Shown here: positions 48,463 to 58,134 of the stretch, piece after piece
Layout: the number at the start of each line of letters is the position of its first letter
Position numbering within the stretch: the stretch's first letter is position 1
From: Amblyornis subalaris
Taxonomy: Eukaryota; Chordata; Aves; Passeriformes; Ptilonorhynchidae
Reading direction: 5' to 3'
Length of the DNA stretch: 64,000 bases
Assembly (NCBI GenBank): GCA_018881555.1
Contig: JACAXG010000052.1
Location: forward strand, 4,948,156 to 5,012,155
The notes under the pieces: generated by a model
Seen by the model: only the letters and a program-made list of their open reading frames with translations
Database searches by the model: none
Told to the model about the DNA's origin: nothing
Program-made: the position numbers and the translations under genes

Positions 48463-49101
48463 ATGTATTGCCTTTCTTAGAACCTGCATTGACACATTTC
48501 ATGACTGACGCCTAAAATCAGAAGCAGGGCAACAACTGTCTGCATGTGCAAGCTATTATATTTTAGATGTCACAGAAAACATGTAGTCTGCAAAAGGCTG
48601 ACAGACTGACAAAGGTCATTTATGCACTCTTCAGCAGCCATTGCAGTCCAGATGAAATAGCTGAGAATTCTTAAAAGGAACCTAGCTTCTTGTCTTTAAG
48701 CAGCTGCAAAACATTTTGCATATGTTTGCATAAATGTGTCTGTGGGGAAATAGGTCCTCAGACTCTGGGAACTAAATTCTTCTGCTTCCTGGCCTTCAGC
48801 TGCTTCTCTGAAAGGGATTTGGTGTCCCAGATAGATGTTCTATGATATCTATCTATGAACTTTACCACACTGTACAGATATGCTGTTATATGCCATTAAA
48901 TCCTGCTCTGATTTGATAGTACAATGTAGGGCTCCACATCTGGATGTACTACTCAATTGCCTAAACATAAACATTGAGAGTGTGATTGAATTTGGATGCC
49001 TTAGGATATCTGAGGTATCTATATGGGTCTGGTAGATATGGCACAAAATCTGCGTAAGTGTTGCACTCTCCTGGCCTGACATCAGTGAGATCTCAGACAC
49101 A
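48463..49101. other. Intronic DNA without recognised element
   Basis: No gene or repeat family recognised. Confidence 0.5.
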
Positions 49102-49238
49102 AAGAATCATTCAGGTGGGAGTAGACCTCAGGAGGTCTGTAGTCCAACCTCCTGCTCAGAGCTGGGTCAGCTGTGAGGTTAGGTTAGACTGCTTAATTCA
49201 ATGGGATCTTGAAAACTTACATGGTGATTCACATAATC
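49102..49238 (-). mobile_element. CR1 LINE 3' end, antisense, short
   Basis: AGAATCATTCAGGTGGGAGT, AGACCTCAGGAGGTCTGTAG, TCCAACCTCCTGCTCAGAGC and a GGTTAGACTGCTTAATTCAA segment correspond to the first 140 bp of an antisense CR1 3' UTR. About 660 bp upstream of the second KLHL1 exon. Confidence 0.8.
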
Positions 49239-49898
49239 TCAAAAACTGGTAGGTACATACATACAGGCAAGTGAATCAAGCACTTAACATTTATAACTTG
49301 CAGCCTTCTTCTTTGGAAACAGAATATTCTTTCAGCTGTATACACTGAGCATCTGTTTTTGTAACTTTTGATTATAGTTTTTAAGCCAGTTGTAAAGGTA
49401 GTTACATTATCTGGATTATTCGGCCTTTATTTTACCAATAATACATCAAAGAAGATATTCAAAACTTGCGCAAGCAAATTCTTTCCTTTGGTTGTTATTG
49501 GTTTCTTTTGTTGTTGTTGGGGTGGGGGGTTGTTTTGGTTTGGTTTTAGACATAAGGGATGTTCCTGCAAAGAGATGCCTTCTGGGTCCTTTCTGTGTTA
49601 TGCTGGAAACCATTAAAAATAAATCAGCCTACAAGACAATATTTACATTTCTTCAATGCCTTCAGTAAGAGATTAGTAGGATTGTAGTCTTATCAGCTGC
49701 TGAAACAAAGACCTTAAAATCCTTTAAAATCAATTAACTATTTACTTTTCTGTCTGTGCTCCAATAAAAAATAGTCCTGCAAAACCATGTATAATGAAGT
49801 AATATACTTATGACATCCATTTGTGTTTCTCTCTCATTGCATGGTATTGCTTTTCTAGGAATTTCTAGCATATTTTATTCACTTCATGTCATTCACAG
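49239..49898. other. Intronic DNA preceding KLHL1 exon
   Basis: AT-rich unique sequence with a TTGTTGTTGTTGG(GGTGG)-type block at 49508-49540. Ends with the acceptor TTCACAG. Confidence 0.5.
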
Positions 49899-50085
49899 AT
49901 ATTGGCTGACCTGGAAAACCATGCGCTTTTTAAGGATGACCTAGAATGCCAGAAGCTTATTCTGGAAGCCATGAAATACCATCTTTTACCAGAAAGAAGA
50001 ACTCTCATGCAAAGTCCAAGAACTAAGCCTAGAAAATCTACAGTTGGGACACTTTATGCTGTTGGAGGAATGGATAACAACAAAG
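49899..50085 (+). CDS. KLHL1: KLHL1 internal exon (BACK end to Kelch repeat 1), 62 codons + 1 nt
   Basis: Next KLHL1 coding exon. The translation starts [19 protein letters not shown], continues [20 protein letters not shown] and ends [12 protein letters not shown] plus the first base of a Gly codon. The segment finishes the BACK domain, crosses the conserved basic linker ([12 protein letters not shown]) and enters the first Kelch blade (the double glycine of YAVGGMD). The acceptor follows CATTCACAG at 49898 and the donor is AAAG|GTATTA, leaving phase 1. The linker and NNKG residues are the KLHL1 form; the paralogues differ just after VGGMD. Reading continues in the intron to a stop near 50156 if unspliced. 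The gap from the previous exon is a 19,398-bp intron. The next Kelch exon (expected to continue with an IEKYDLRT-like segment) was not found before 64000. Confidence 0.95.
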
Positions 50086-51155
50086 GTATTAGGGGATATT
50101 TGTTGTTTTATAAAAGTTATACTTTGCATTTTCTTTATCAGAAAATGGTGAAATAACTTTATATTCCAAGATTCAAGGGGGGGTGTCTAAGTCAGTCAAG
50201 AAATGCTACCAAGACTTTTGGTCCGATGAAAATCTACTTACATTTAAGGAAAAGCATAATACAGTTAGAGAAAAGAAACTGAGGTTTGAGTTCATTCTTT
50301 GCTCAAAATTATTATAATTTTCAGAAAGAAATTTAGCAAAAAAACTAGAATTATAGTAATATACCTTAGTTATAGATTTCTAGAAATTATATTTCCTCTA
50401 TAAGTAAGTCAACTACTTCTTTCACCTTTTTCAACTGATGAAAAAAGGCAATTTGGCATGCAGTGTATTCCACCTTAAGTAATTCTCTAAAATATTATGG
50501 ATGATTCATGGTCTTCCAATGCACAGATCTGCTAGTCTTCCAGAGAAAAAAGATAACTAGCTTAAACTAGATTGCTAGTTTGTCAATAAATAAAGGAAGG
50601 TGAAATTATCCTCATTTTTCTGTGAAGAAAGGTATGAAGCAGTGAAAATTTTATTAAAGTATTTTGTTGTTATTTATTGGGAATAGGAATTACGATGATG
50701 TGCTTTAATTTCTGGTAAGTCTAATCCACTGATTTCTTTAATGGAATGAAATAAAATATTTGAACTAAAAGCTAGCTGTGTTATAAGAGTATATACTCAA
50801 AAATATTTTTATTATTTTTTTTCATGATATTTACTAACAATTCCACATTATTTAAATTTTCATGTCCATATTTAGACCGAAGATTATGCCTTCAGAAACA
50901 CTAGTTCTAATATAAAATAAGCTACTTCAAAAAAGTACAGTATAAAATTTTATCTTCAGTATTTCACAGCTCTGTGTCTAGGTATTGTTATTGCAGTTGT
51001 TTTACTAAATAGCTGTGGTAATATCATTTGCAAGATGACATGGCATGTTTTTCCCATAAAGTTACACCAATGAGAAGAATGTATGACATCTGTGCCTTTG
51101 TGAAAAATAAATCAACAGCATCAAACGAAATGTGACAAGCAGGTCGAGGCAAGCA
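50086..51155. other. Intronic DNA following KLHL1 exon
   Basis: AT-rich unique-looking sequence, no element recognised. Confidence 0.5.
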
Positions 51156-51432
51156 TGGTAATGGCACGAAGCTGAGTCAGGGGAGATTTCAATCAGATAT
51201 CAGGAAAAGTTTTTCCACCCAGAGGGTGGTTGGGCACTCGAACAAGCTCCTCAGGGAAGTGGTAACAGCACATAGTCTGTCTGAGTTCAAGGAACATTTG
51301 AACAATGCTCGCAGAGACATGGTGTGATTGTTGGGGATGTTCTGTGCCGGGCCAGGAGTTGGACTCAATGATCCTGATGGGTCCCTTCCAACTCAGCATA
51401 TTCTGCGATTCCGTGACTCTGTGACTCTGATT
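51156..51432 (+). mobile_element. CR1 LINE 3' UTR, sense (first of two abutting copies)
   Basis: GGCACGAAGCTGAGTCAGGG, CAGATATCAGGAAAAGTTTT, CAGAGGGTGGTTGGGCACTC, AGAGACATGGTGTGATTG, GGCCAGGAGTTGGACTCAAT, GATGGGTCCCTTCCAACTCA and a tail of GTGACTCTGTGACTCTGA. The tail is 8-bp repetitive and abuts the second CR1. Confidence 0.88.
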
Positions 51433-51985
51433 CTGCCTGTCTATTCTGCTTTCTTGAGGCCCCTTATGGAGTATTGCATCCATTTCTGGGGTCCCCAACA
51501 TAAAAAGGACATGGAGCTTCTGGAGCGAGTCCAGAGGGGAGGGCCGTGAAGTCGATCAGAGGACTGGAGCACCTCTCCTATGAAGGCAGGCTGAGAGAGT
51601 TGGAGCTGTTCAGCACGGAGAAAGAAAGGCTCCAGGGAGACCTTATAGAAGCCTTCCAATACCTCAAGGGGCCTACAAGAAAGCTGGAGACAGATGTTTT
51701 ACAAGGGCATGTAGTGATAGGACAAGGGGCAATGGCTTTAAACTGAGATCGTAGGTTTGGATTAGATATTAGGAAGGAATTCTTTACTGTGGGGATGGTA
51801 AAATGCTGGCACAGGTTGTCCACAGGTGTTGTGGATGTCCAGTGCCTGGAAGTGTTCAAGGCCAGGCTGGATGAGGCTTTGAGAAATGTGATCTAGTGGA
51901 AGGTATTCCATCCCATGGCACAGGGGTTGGAACTAGATGATCTTTTGTGGTCCCTTCAAAACCAAACTGTTCAATGATTCTATGA
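51421..51985 (+). mobile_element. CR1 LINE 3' fragment, sense (second abutting copy)
   Basis: Starts in ORF2 (ILPVYSAFLRPLMEYCIHFW, GPQHKKDMELLERVQRG), followed by the ordered 3' region AGGACTGGAGCACCTCTCCT, AGTGATAGGACAAGGGGCAA, TAGATATTAGGAAGGAATTC, GTGTTCAAGGCCAGGCTGGA, GGAACTAGATGATCTTTTG, and the tail CAATGATTCTATGAC. Relatively well preserved. Confidence 0.95.
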
Positions 51986-54900
51986 CAATAAGAAAACGTT
52001 GATGAAAGAACCAATATGTATATATTCTAGTAGTAGCTGCAGATTATTTTGTCCTTTTAGCATTTATAAGCATTTGTGTAGATAAATGTTAGGCATGGAC
52101 GTGCACAAAACATTGTCTTTGGATGATAAAAGAAAAATTTCTTCTTAATTAAGACAAATTACAATAAACACAAGTATTCAGGTAGGAAGTGACCCAAACC
52201 TGATTTGGGTGCACCTGTATTTGTTCTTATTTGCTATAAATATCTGTTCCTCAATAAAAATAAAGAAATATTTAGGAAGACAGCACAAAGCATTAGCACC
52301 ATTGCAACATCAACACACAGCTGATTTTGCAGATTCAGGTCAGGCAGAAGCAGTTCATTTCTGTAGCAGCAGGAGAAAACACAGAGCAACACAGGTTCAC
52401 ATCTCTGTTGATGCAGTCTCTGACTGAAAACTACCAGGACTTTTATACATTTACAGCAGATAAAAACTGCTCTGAGACGGGGCCTGGTATGGCAGAGGAG
52501 CCATCTGCATAATGGGAGCCTTTGTTACAGCTGATGTAATATGTATTCCCGGTAACTCAGGCTCTGCAGCTGTGCAGTCTCAGCTTGCATCTGTGCAACT
52601 CATCCCTCTTGTGATCCTGCTGTATTCTTGACTAGCTTTTATGCCCAGTGAGTCTTGTTTCCACACGTCCATTCAGGAGATGTGTTTGCTTGTTTTGAAG
52701 AGTCACTGAGTTCATAAAGCAAGCCTGAATATTTGGGCTGGGAGATGATTCTGATACTGTATTGTCTCTCCTCAATAACTGATAATTTATTTTTTCCCCC
52801 ACAACTTTCTTCACTGAAATGCTGATATGGATGTTTGCAATTCACAATGATGTATTTTTAATGCTTCCTGATGTTTACTACCAAATGTGAAACAGTTGCA
52901 TATAAGAATTAGATGAGCAAAACAAATTAGCAATTTATTAACTAGCATATAAAATAGTGGCTAAGTGCAAATATTATGAAAGTATTTGAAGGTTATGTGG
53001 CTCATCACATAAAAAGTAGCCTAGCATGCTAAGTTTGTTTTGAAATCTCTTCTATAATTATCTTCCTTTCCATAAAAACGAAGTGATAATTAAACTCCAG
53101 CGAACAGCAATTGGAATTTTGCCTGACGTGAAAACTTAATACGGCATAGTACTAAATGGATGGAGAGGAAAGGATCAAAGTTAGATAAATTTGTAATTTT
53201 AATTTCCAAATGAACTAAAAAAGTTTAAATCTCTGTTTCCACATCCCTTATTTATTAATTTAATTTTAAAGGTGCGTATAAGAAACACGTTTTCTGTATA
53301 TGTCGGGATTAATGGAATGAGATTTATTAACAGATTGGGAGCATGTGCTTCTGATGATGTTCCATTCACTTTATCCATTAATATCATCATTTGGATTAGC
53401 AGTATTTAATCATCTAATAGTATACAAAAGGTAAGTCCACATATAAAGGAGGATGATAGACTGAAATAAATGACTAATTGCAACAAGTGGACATACAACA
53501 ATTTTTAGGAGTGGTTAAACACTGACTTCCTGCAGCCATCTTGGAATCCCAAATGCAGAGCAAAAGCCACGTGGTGGAACATGATGTATATGGTCTGTGT
53601 CAGATGGTGCTATGGAAAATGGTGAGCAGGAAAACATGCAGCGAGAGGAGATTGGTATCAATAATTGAGCAGTGTTACACTGATGTTGGAATACTGACTG
53701 ATCTCTCGTGAGGTGTCCTAACTTGTCTCACTAAGTAGCAGTTAGAATAAGAAGGGACAAGGAGAACCTTCAGAAAAACAAAACAAAAATGTTACGATAA
53801 CCAGGATTCAAAGCCACTGGTATATATTACTTTTAGAATAGTCCTAGACTAGTTCATCAAAGTCCTAGATTAGTTCTTTGTTTACTGAATCACAGTTTAT
53901 AAGTAAATACAAGTGAAAAAGAAATTAAAAGTTGCATGAGCAAGAAACTCTTCCATAAAAATGTGACAGGTCATTAATAGAGGGAATAGTCAATTTACTG
54001 AAACACTGGTATCAAATGTGTGTTTTCCATGAATCTTGTGACTAGGTATAAAACCTGCTGCAAAAATTGCCCTGATGGTAAACAGGTGGGATGCATCATT
54101 AGTCTATTTCAAGCAATATTAAAAGTCCTTTCGTTATTGTGTAGATACTCTTTAGAAAGATCCTTGCTATTGCCACAGATATATTAAAAAAATGAACGTT
54201 TTGAAATATGAAATTGAGGTCTCCAGTCATTCTTCCTTATACATGCATGTTGCATATTTTTCCTTTCCTTTAATGTATTTTTAATAATTTGCAATAATCC
54301 TTTTTGCTTCACAAATATAGTTTATCAAATGTGGTTTATTATGTGTATATATCATTTCACAGGAATGTCATCTAGCATAGCTACATGAAGTTACTCTTGT
54401 TTCAGTGAATTTTGGAGATGTCCTTGTTTTTCTGGGCTTTTTTAGTTTTGGTTTGGTTTTTCGTTTTGTTTTCTTTTGTTTCTAGCAAGACACTTCTCAC
54501 AGCAGACTTCACTTAAACTTTATTTTAATTTTATATTTTTCATTCTCATATAGGCATATTTTTTTAAATACTGAAAGAAAAATTTGAAAACCTATTGTAA
54601 GTACTGTAAAGAAAGGCAAAAAATAGGGAAAGATCATGTTTTTCCTCTTAGTTAATTCTTCTAATTTCTTGAGATATGTGTCTGAGATGTCTGTAACTTG
54701 AATCTGCCTCCTTCCTCTTCAGTTTAGTGGGAATTTGTTTAAAAAAAAAAGAAAAAAGAAGAAAGTGAAATCCATCTGTGTTGTTATATGGCATTTTGCA
54801 AGTTGTAGAAATTACTACAAACCACTTTGTCTTTACATACATAAAACATTTGACAGCATTCATTATCTATCCATTTGATGCACAAAGCTATCTTGAATAA

Positions 54901-55139
54901 ACATCTTCATCTTACTTGCATTTTCATTCAAAATATACAATGTACAGTAACTGAGTTTAATTTTCAGAATGTGAGTGCTTATAGTCCTGTATTTGTATAA
55001 TACACAAATAGCAAAATCTACTTATGAAGGTATTTCCCTTTAAAAAGGAAAAAAAAAAAAAAAGTCAAAAGTGTTTATTGCGTAATATTTCTCCCTGGTG
55101 TGCTTTTTGAAAAGTTTTATATAAATATGCATACTTTGT

Positions 55140-55262
55140 AAGTATACTTACATGTGTGTGTGTGTGTGTATATATATATAAAAAATATGTGTCTATATAT
55201 GTATATATATAAATAATATAAATTAATAATAAAATAAATGTAGTAATAAATATAATATATAA
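55140..55262. repeat. (TG)n(TA)n and AT-rich block
   Basis: TACATGTGTGTGTGTGTGTG followed by TATATATATA and AATAATATAA runs. Confidence 0.9.
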
Positions 55263-55415
55263 ATCTTAAAGGTTTGAGGCTGTAGCATAGTAAACTACCT
55301 CATGCTTTCTCTTGTACTTAACTCTTTCCTCCATCCAGCAAATGAATTCACAGCTGGGGCTGCCTGCTTTTAATGACAGATAGTACTCGTAACACATTGT
55401 TGCTAATCTTTTTTG

Positions 55416-55436
55416 TATTATTATTATTATTATTGT
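55416..55436 (+). repeat. (TTA)n microsatellite
   Basis: TATTATTATTATTATTATTG run of six units. Confidence 0.9.
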
Positions 55437-55584
55437 TAAGAACTTGGTATATTTTCTTATTCCTGCCCAGCTGGTGGAGTGCATCATGGTGCTCCTGGGA
55501 ACCCAGGATCTCTGCTTGGTCTAAAGGATGCTCCTGCTAGTTTCCCCTTGGCAGCTTCAACAGTAGTGAAGTTAAATGTGTGTC

Positions 55585-55725
55585 CCAGAGACAGGCACAG
55601 ACACACACAGATACACAGAGGACATGGACAGGCTGGTCACACAGACAGTCACAAAGTGCTGCTCCCAGCATCCCTCACATTTGGGACACACAACAGACAC
55701 AGGCACAGACAGCCACATCCCTTCC
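55585..55725 (+). repeat. CACAGACA-rich degenerate repeat region
   Basis: Repeated GGCACAGACACACACAGATA, ACACAGAGGACATGGACAGG, CACACAGACAGTCACA and ACAGACACAGGCACAGACAG words. Encodes a His/Arg-rich run (55479-55787 frame), likely compositional. It lies in a GC-richer island that could be a degraded transposon; family unknown. Confidence 0.65.
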
Positions 55726-56254
55726 TCCTCTTAGGCTGGCAGAGGCAGAAGCTGGCTGAAGGTAAAAGACCTTACTGGTTCCAGTAGCTAACACCACAGA
55801 CCAGGGACATCAGCCCTGCTCTGACTGCAGAAGCAGCCTCTGTCAAGCAGGAACATAAATATGTTGTCATTACCCGTGGTATAAGTAGATGTTCACAGAA
55901 GAATTGAGAAGTGAGGAATTAATGGTCCCTCCTGCAATCCTACTCTTTTTATTGATAGCATCACATATATGTCCTTACCAGTCCTCTATGAATTTCTTCT
56001 GCCTTTAGTGCTAGTTTGTTTCCACCTGTGTTTTCCATGAGGAGATTTGTTATCTTACAGAATCATGTAGTCATAGCTTTAAAATAGCTCAGTGGGCCAA
56101 TAAGCCAAAATAACTTGTGCCTCTGACATTCCAAGCAGCTGTCTGCAAACCACTTTTTTTTTTAGATACCTACAGTTTTTCTCTGAAATCTTGTCTGCTC
56201 TTTTAAGTAGCAGTTCTATCTTGGCCAAACAACTCCAGAGTTTTCAAGTATCAG

Positions 56255-56681
56255 AAGTGAGTAATTTTACTGAGATAGATGTGAAGGAGCAGCTAAGGGT
56301 ACGGGGGTGGTTAAGCCTATAGAAAAAGAGGCTCTGGAGAGACCTTATCACTGTACAACTACCTGAAAGGAGGTCGTGGCAAGGTGGGAGCTGGTGTCTT
56401 TTCCCAAGTAACAAGCAATACAATAAGAGGAAATGACTGCAAATTGCACCAGGCAAGGCTTTGAGTGGATATTAGGATAAATTTTTCCACTGAAAGAGTT
56501 GTCAAGCATTGGAACAGGCTGCCCAGGGAAGTGGTTAAGTCTCCATCCCTGGAGGTATTTGAAAGATATGTAGATGAGGCACAGAGGGACATGGTTTAGT
56601 GGTGGACTCAGCAGTGCTGGGTTAATGGTTGGACTCAATCATAAAGGTCTTTTCCAACCCAAATGATTCTATGATTTTGTG
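56255..56681 (+). mobile_element. CR1 LINE 3' fragment, sense
   Basis: AGAGGCTCTGGAGAGACCTT, TACAACTACCTGAAAGGAGG, GCAATACAATAAGAGGAAAT, GGATATTAGGATAAATTTTT, TTGGAACAGGCTGCCCAGGG, TCCATCCCTGGAGGTATTTG, GGTTAATGGTTGGACTCAAT and the tail AAATGATTCTATGATTTTG. 5'-truncated, non-coding. Confidence 0.94.
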
Positions 56682-57522
56682 TTTACTCAGTTCCATGTAA
56701 TATATTTCACTATTCTTTCTTATACTTTCTAGAATTCATTTTTTAAAAAAATTGACACGTTTAAGGGGGTTTTTTTAAACATAAAAATGTGTGTTGGCAT
56801 AATCCAGTGTTTTCCCAGACATTCTCTAGGTAGCAGTGGGAAACAATTGCAGCATAATTTACCTTAATTGTAAAATGCACTAATAAACAAGTAACATTCC
56901 ATTAGCTTTACGTCAACACTGTATACCATTGACCAAGTCTGTTTTCCTTTTTCATGCTTTCTGGAAGACTCAACAGGAAAATAATAATGGAATATATAAA
57001 CAGGAACAACAACACAGAGAAGTATCTCTCATCAAAGGCATCAAGATAGCATAGTAATGAGGTTGTCATCATGGTGGGTTTTCCTTAGAAAATTAGAATA
57101 CCAGAGTAAGAGGCAGGCAGGCTATGCAGAAGGAATAAGTAAAATTTTCAGTGTCTGTATTGTAAATAGGCATTGAAACTTACTTTTACTTCTAGATTCC
57201 TTTAACAGAAAAGACGTAAGTTAGCTGTTTAAAAATAAAAATAATAATAATAAAAAAGATCCTACTACTTTTTAAAACAGGAAACCAGACAATGGATTTT
57301 GGGAGACTTAGTTTATCTATTGCAAAAATTCATGTTTTTTAATGTAGCCCAAGAGTTCATCATTGAATATATGTTTGATAAACTCCAAAGAGAGTCTGAT
57401 TTTTAGTTTGGTTCACACAATAATAAACTGAAACCAGAATTAACTGTTTCAAGAAATATATGTTACATTTAGCTAGTAACAACACATTCTGGAGAGAGAA
57501 ACCATAATTAATGAAATAAGAG
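56682..57522. other. Intronic DNA without recognised element
   Basis: AT-rich, with an AATAATAATAATAA block near 57237-57256. Nothing else recognised. Confidence 0.5.
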
Positions 57523-57602
57523 GAAGTAACCTCAGGAAGTTCAACATGGGGAAGTGCAAAGTCCTGCACCTTCAGACGAACGACCCCTGGAACCAGCATA
57601 AT
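57523..57602 (+). mobile_element. CR1 LINE ORF2 fragment, sense
   Basis: AACCTCAGGAAGTTCAACAT, GGGGAAGTGCAAAGTCCTGC and ACCTTCAGACGAACGACCCC correspond to the KFNKGKCKVLHL region of CR1 ORF2. Only 80 bp. The following 410 bp are not CR1-like. Confidence 0.7.
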
Positions 57603-58009
57603 CTGAGGGCCATCCAGATATGAGGTGATTATTTTTCCCTGTTTTCATTTGATTTTGGTTTCTTTTGAAGGCATTGAGAAAGTTTTGCCTCGATCCTTAC
57701 TGCAGACGTGAGAGATGTTCCCAATGGATTTCCCCCATGGCAGGTGGTAGCATGAGAGGTCACTTTACATACCTCCCTACTAAGACAATGCAGTGCATCT
57801 CTTTGAGGACTGGGGCTACATCAAGAACAAGGAAGAAGTCTTTTTCCGTGCAGTTATTGGGAAAAAAAGATGGGCAAAATACCACTATTTGAGGTTTAAA
57901 TACCCCTCTATCCCTTCTCTTTTCAGTCATCAAATTGCTTACATCTTCCTCACTCTGGTCAGATCTCACTGGAAATACTGGTCAGTCCTTTAACAGCATC
58001 TCAAGACAG
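57603..58009. other. Non-CR1 spacer between CR1 fragments
   Basis: 400 bp separating two sense CR1 fragments. Overlapping frames of 66-75 codons here resemble nothing I know. It could be a filler, an old insertion or part of an unrecognised repeat. Confidence 0.4.
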
Positions 58010-58134
58010 GTGATGAAAGGACTGAAGCATCTTTCCTGTGAAGAAAGGCTGAGAGATTTGGGACTGTTCAGCCCAGAGAAGAGATGACCTCCAGAGGTCC
58101 CTTCCAGCCTCAACTGTTCTGTGATTCTGCAACA
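58010..58134 (+). mobile_element. CR1 LINE 3' fragment, sense, internally deleted
   Basis: GACTGAAGCATCTTTCCTGT, AAGGCTGAGAGATTTGGGAC, TGTTCAGCCCAGAGAAGAG, then a direct jump to the very end (GGTCCCTTCCAGCCTCAACT, GTTCTGTGATTCTGC). About 350 bp of the 3' UTR are deleted. Confidence 0.88.

Larger units (their letters stand above)
30501..49898 (+). other. KLHL1: KLHL1 intron, 19.4 kb, phase 0
   Basis: Complete intron bounded by a GTATTT donor and a TTCACAG acceptor. The flanking codons (CAG then ATA) join in the order expected for KLHL1 (LLPPQ-ILADLE). It contains an old CR1, an unclassified LTR-like segment, ERVL-type LTR pieces and several antisense CR1 copies. No further exon-like open frame was seen inside it. 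Confidence 0.9.
51986..56254. other. Intronic DNA with simple repeats
   Basis: Mostly unique. GC-richer pieces at 52290-52600 and 55450-55830 have small open frames (up to 102 codons) but no homology I recognise. The piece at 52290-52600 holds TGTATAAAAGTCC on the minus strand near 52450, which could be a TATA box of a degraded LTR. TA- and ATT-rich blocks are listed separately. Confidence 0.45.

Noticed and set aside
48177..48464. 95-codon frame as a host gene
   Set aside because: It is the CR1 ORF2 C-terminus ([25 protein letters not shown]).
30288..50085. Assignment to KLHL4 or KLHL5
   Set aside because: [21 protein letters not shown] and MDNNK match KLHL1 as I recall it; the paralogues differ at these positions.
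49902..50156. Gene starting at TTG 49902
   Set aside because: The TTG is an internal Leu codon of the KLHL1 exon that starts at 49899.
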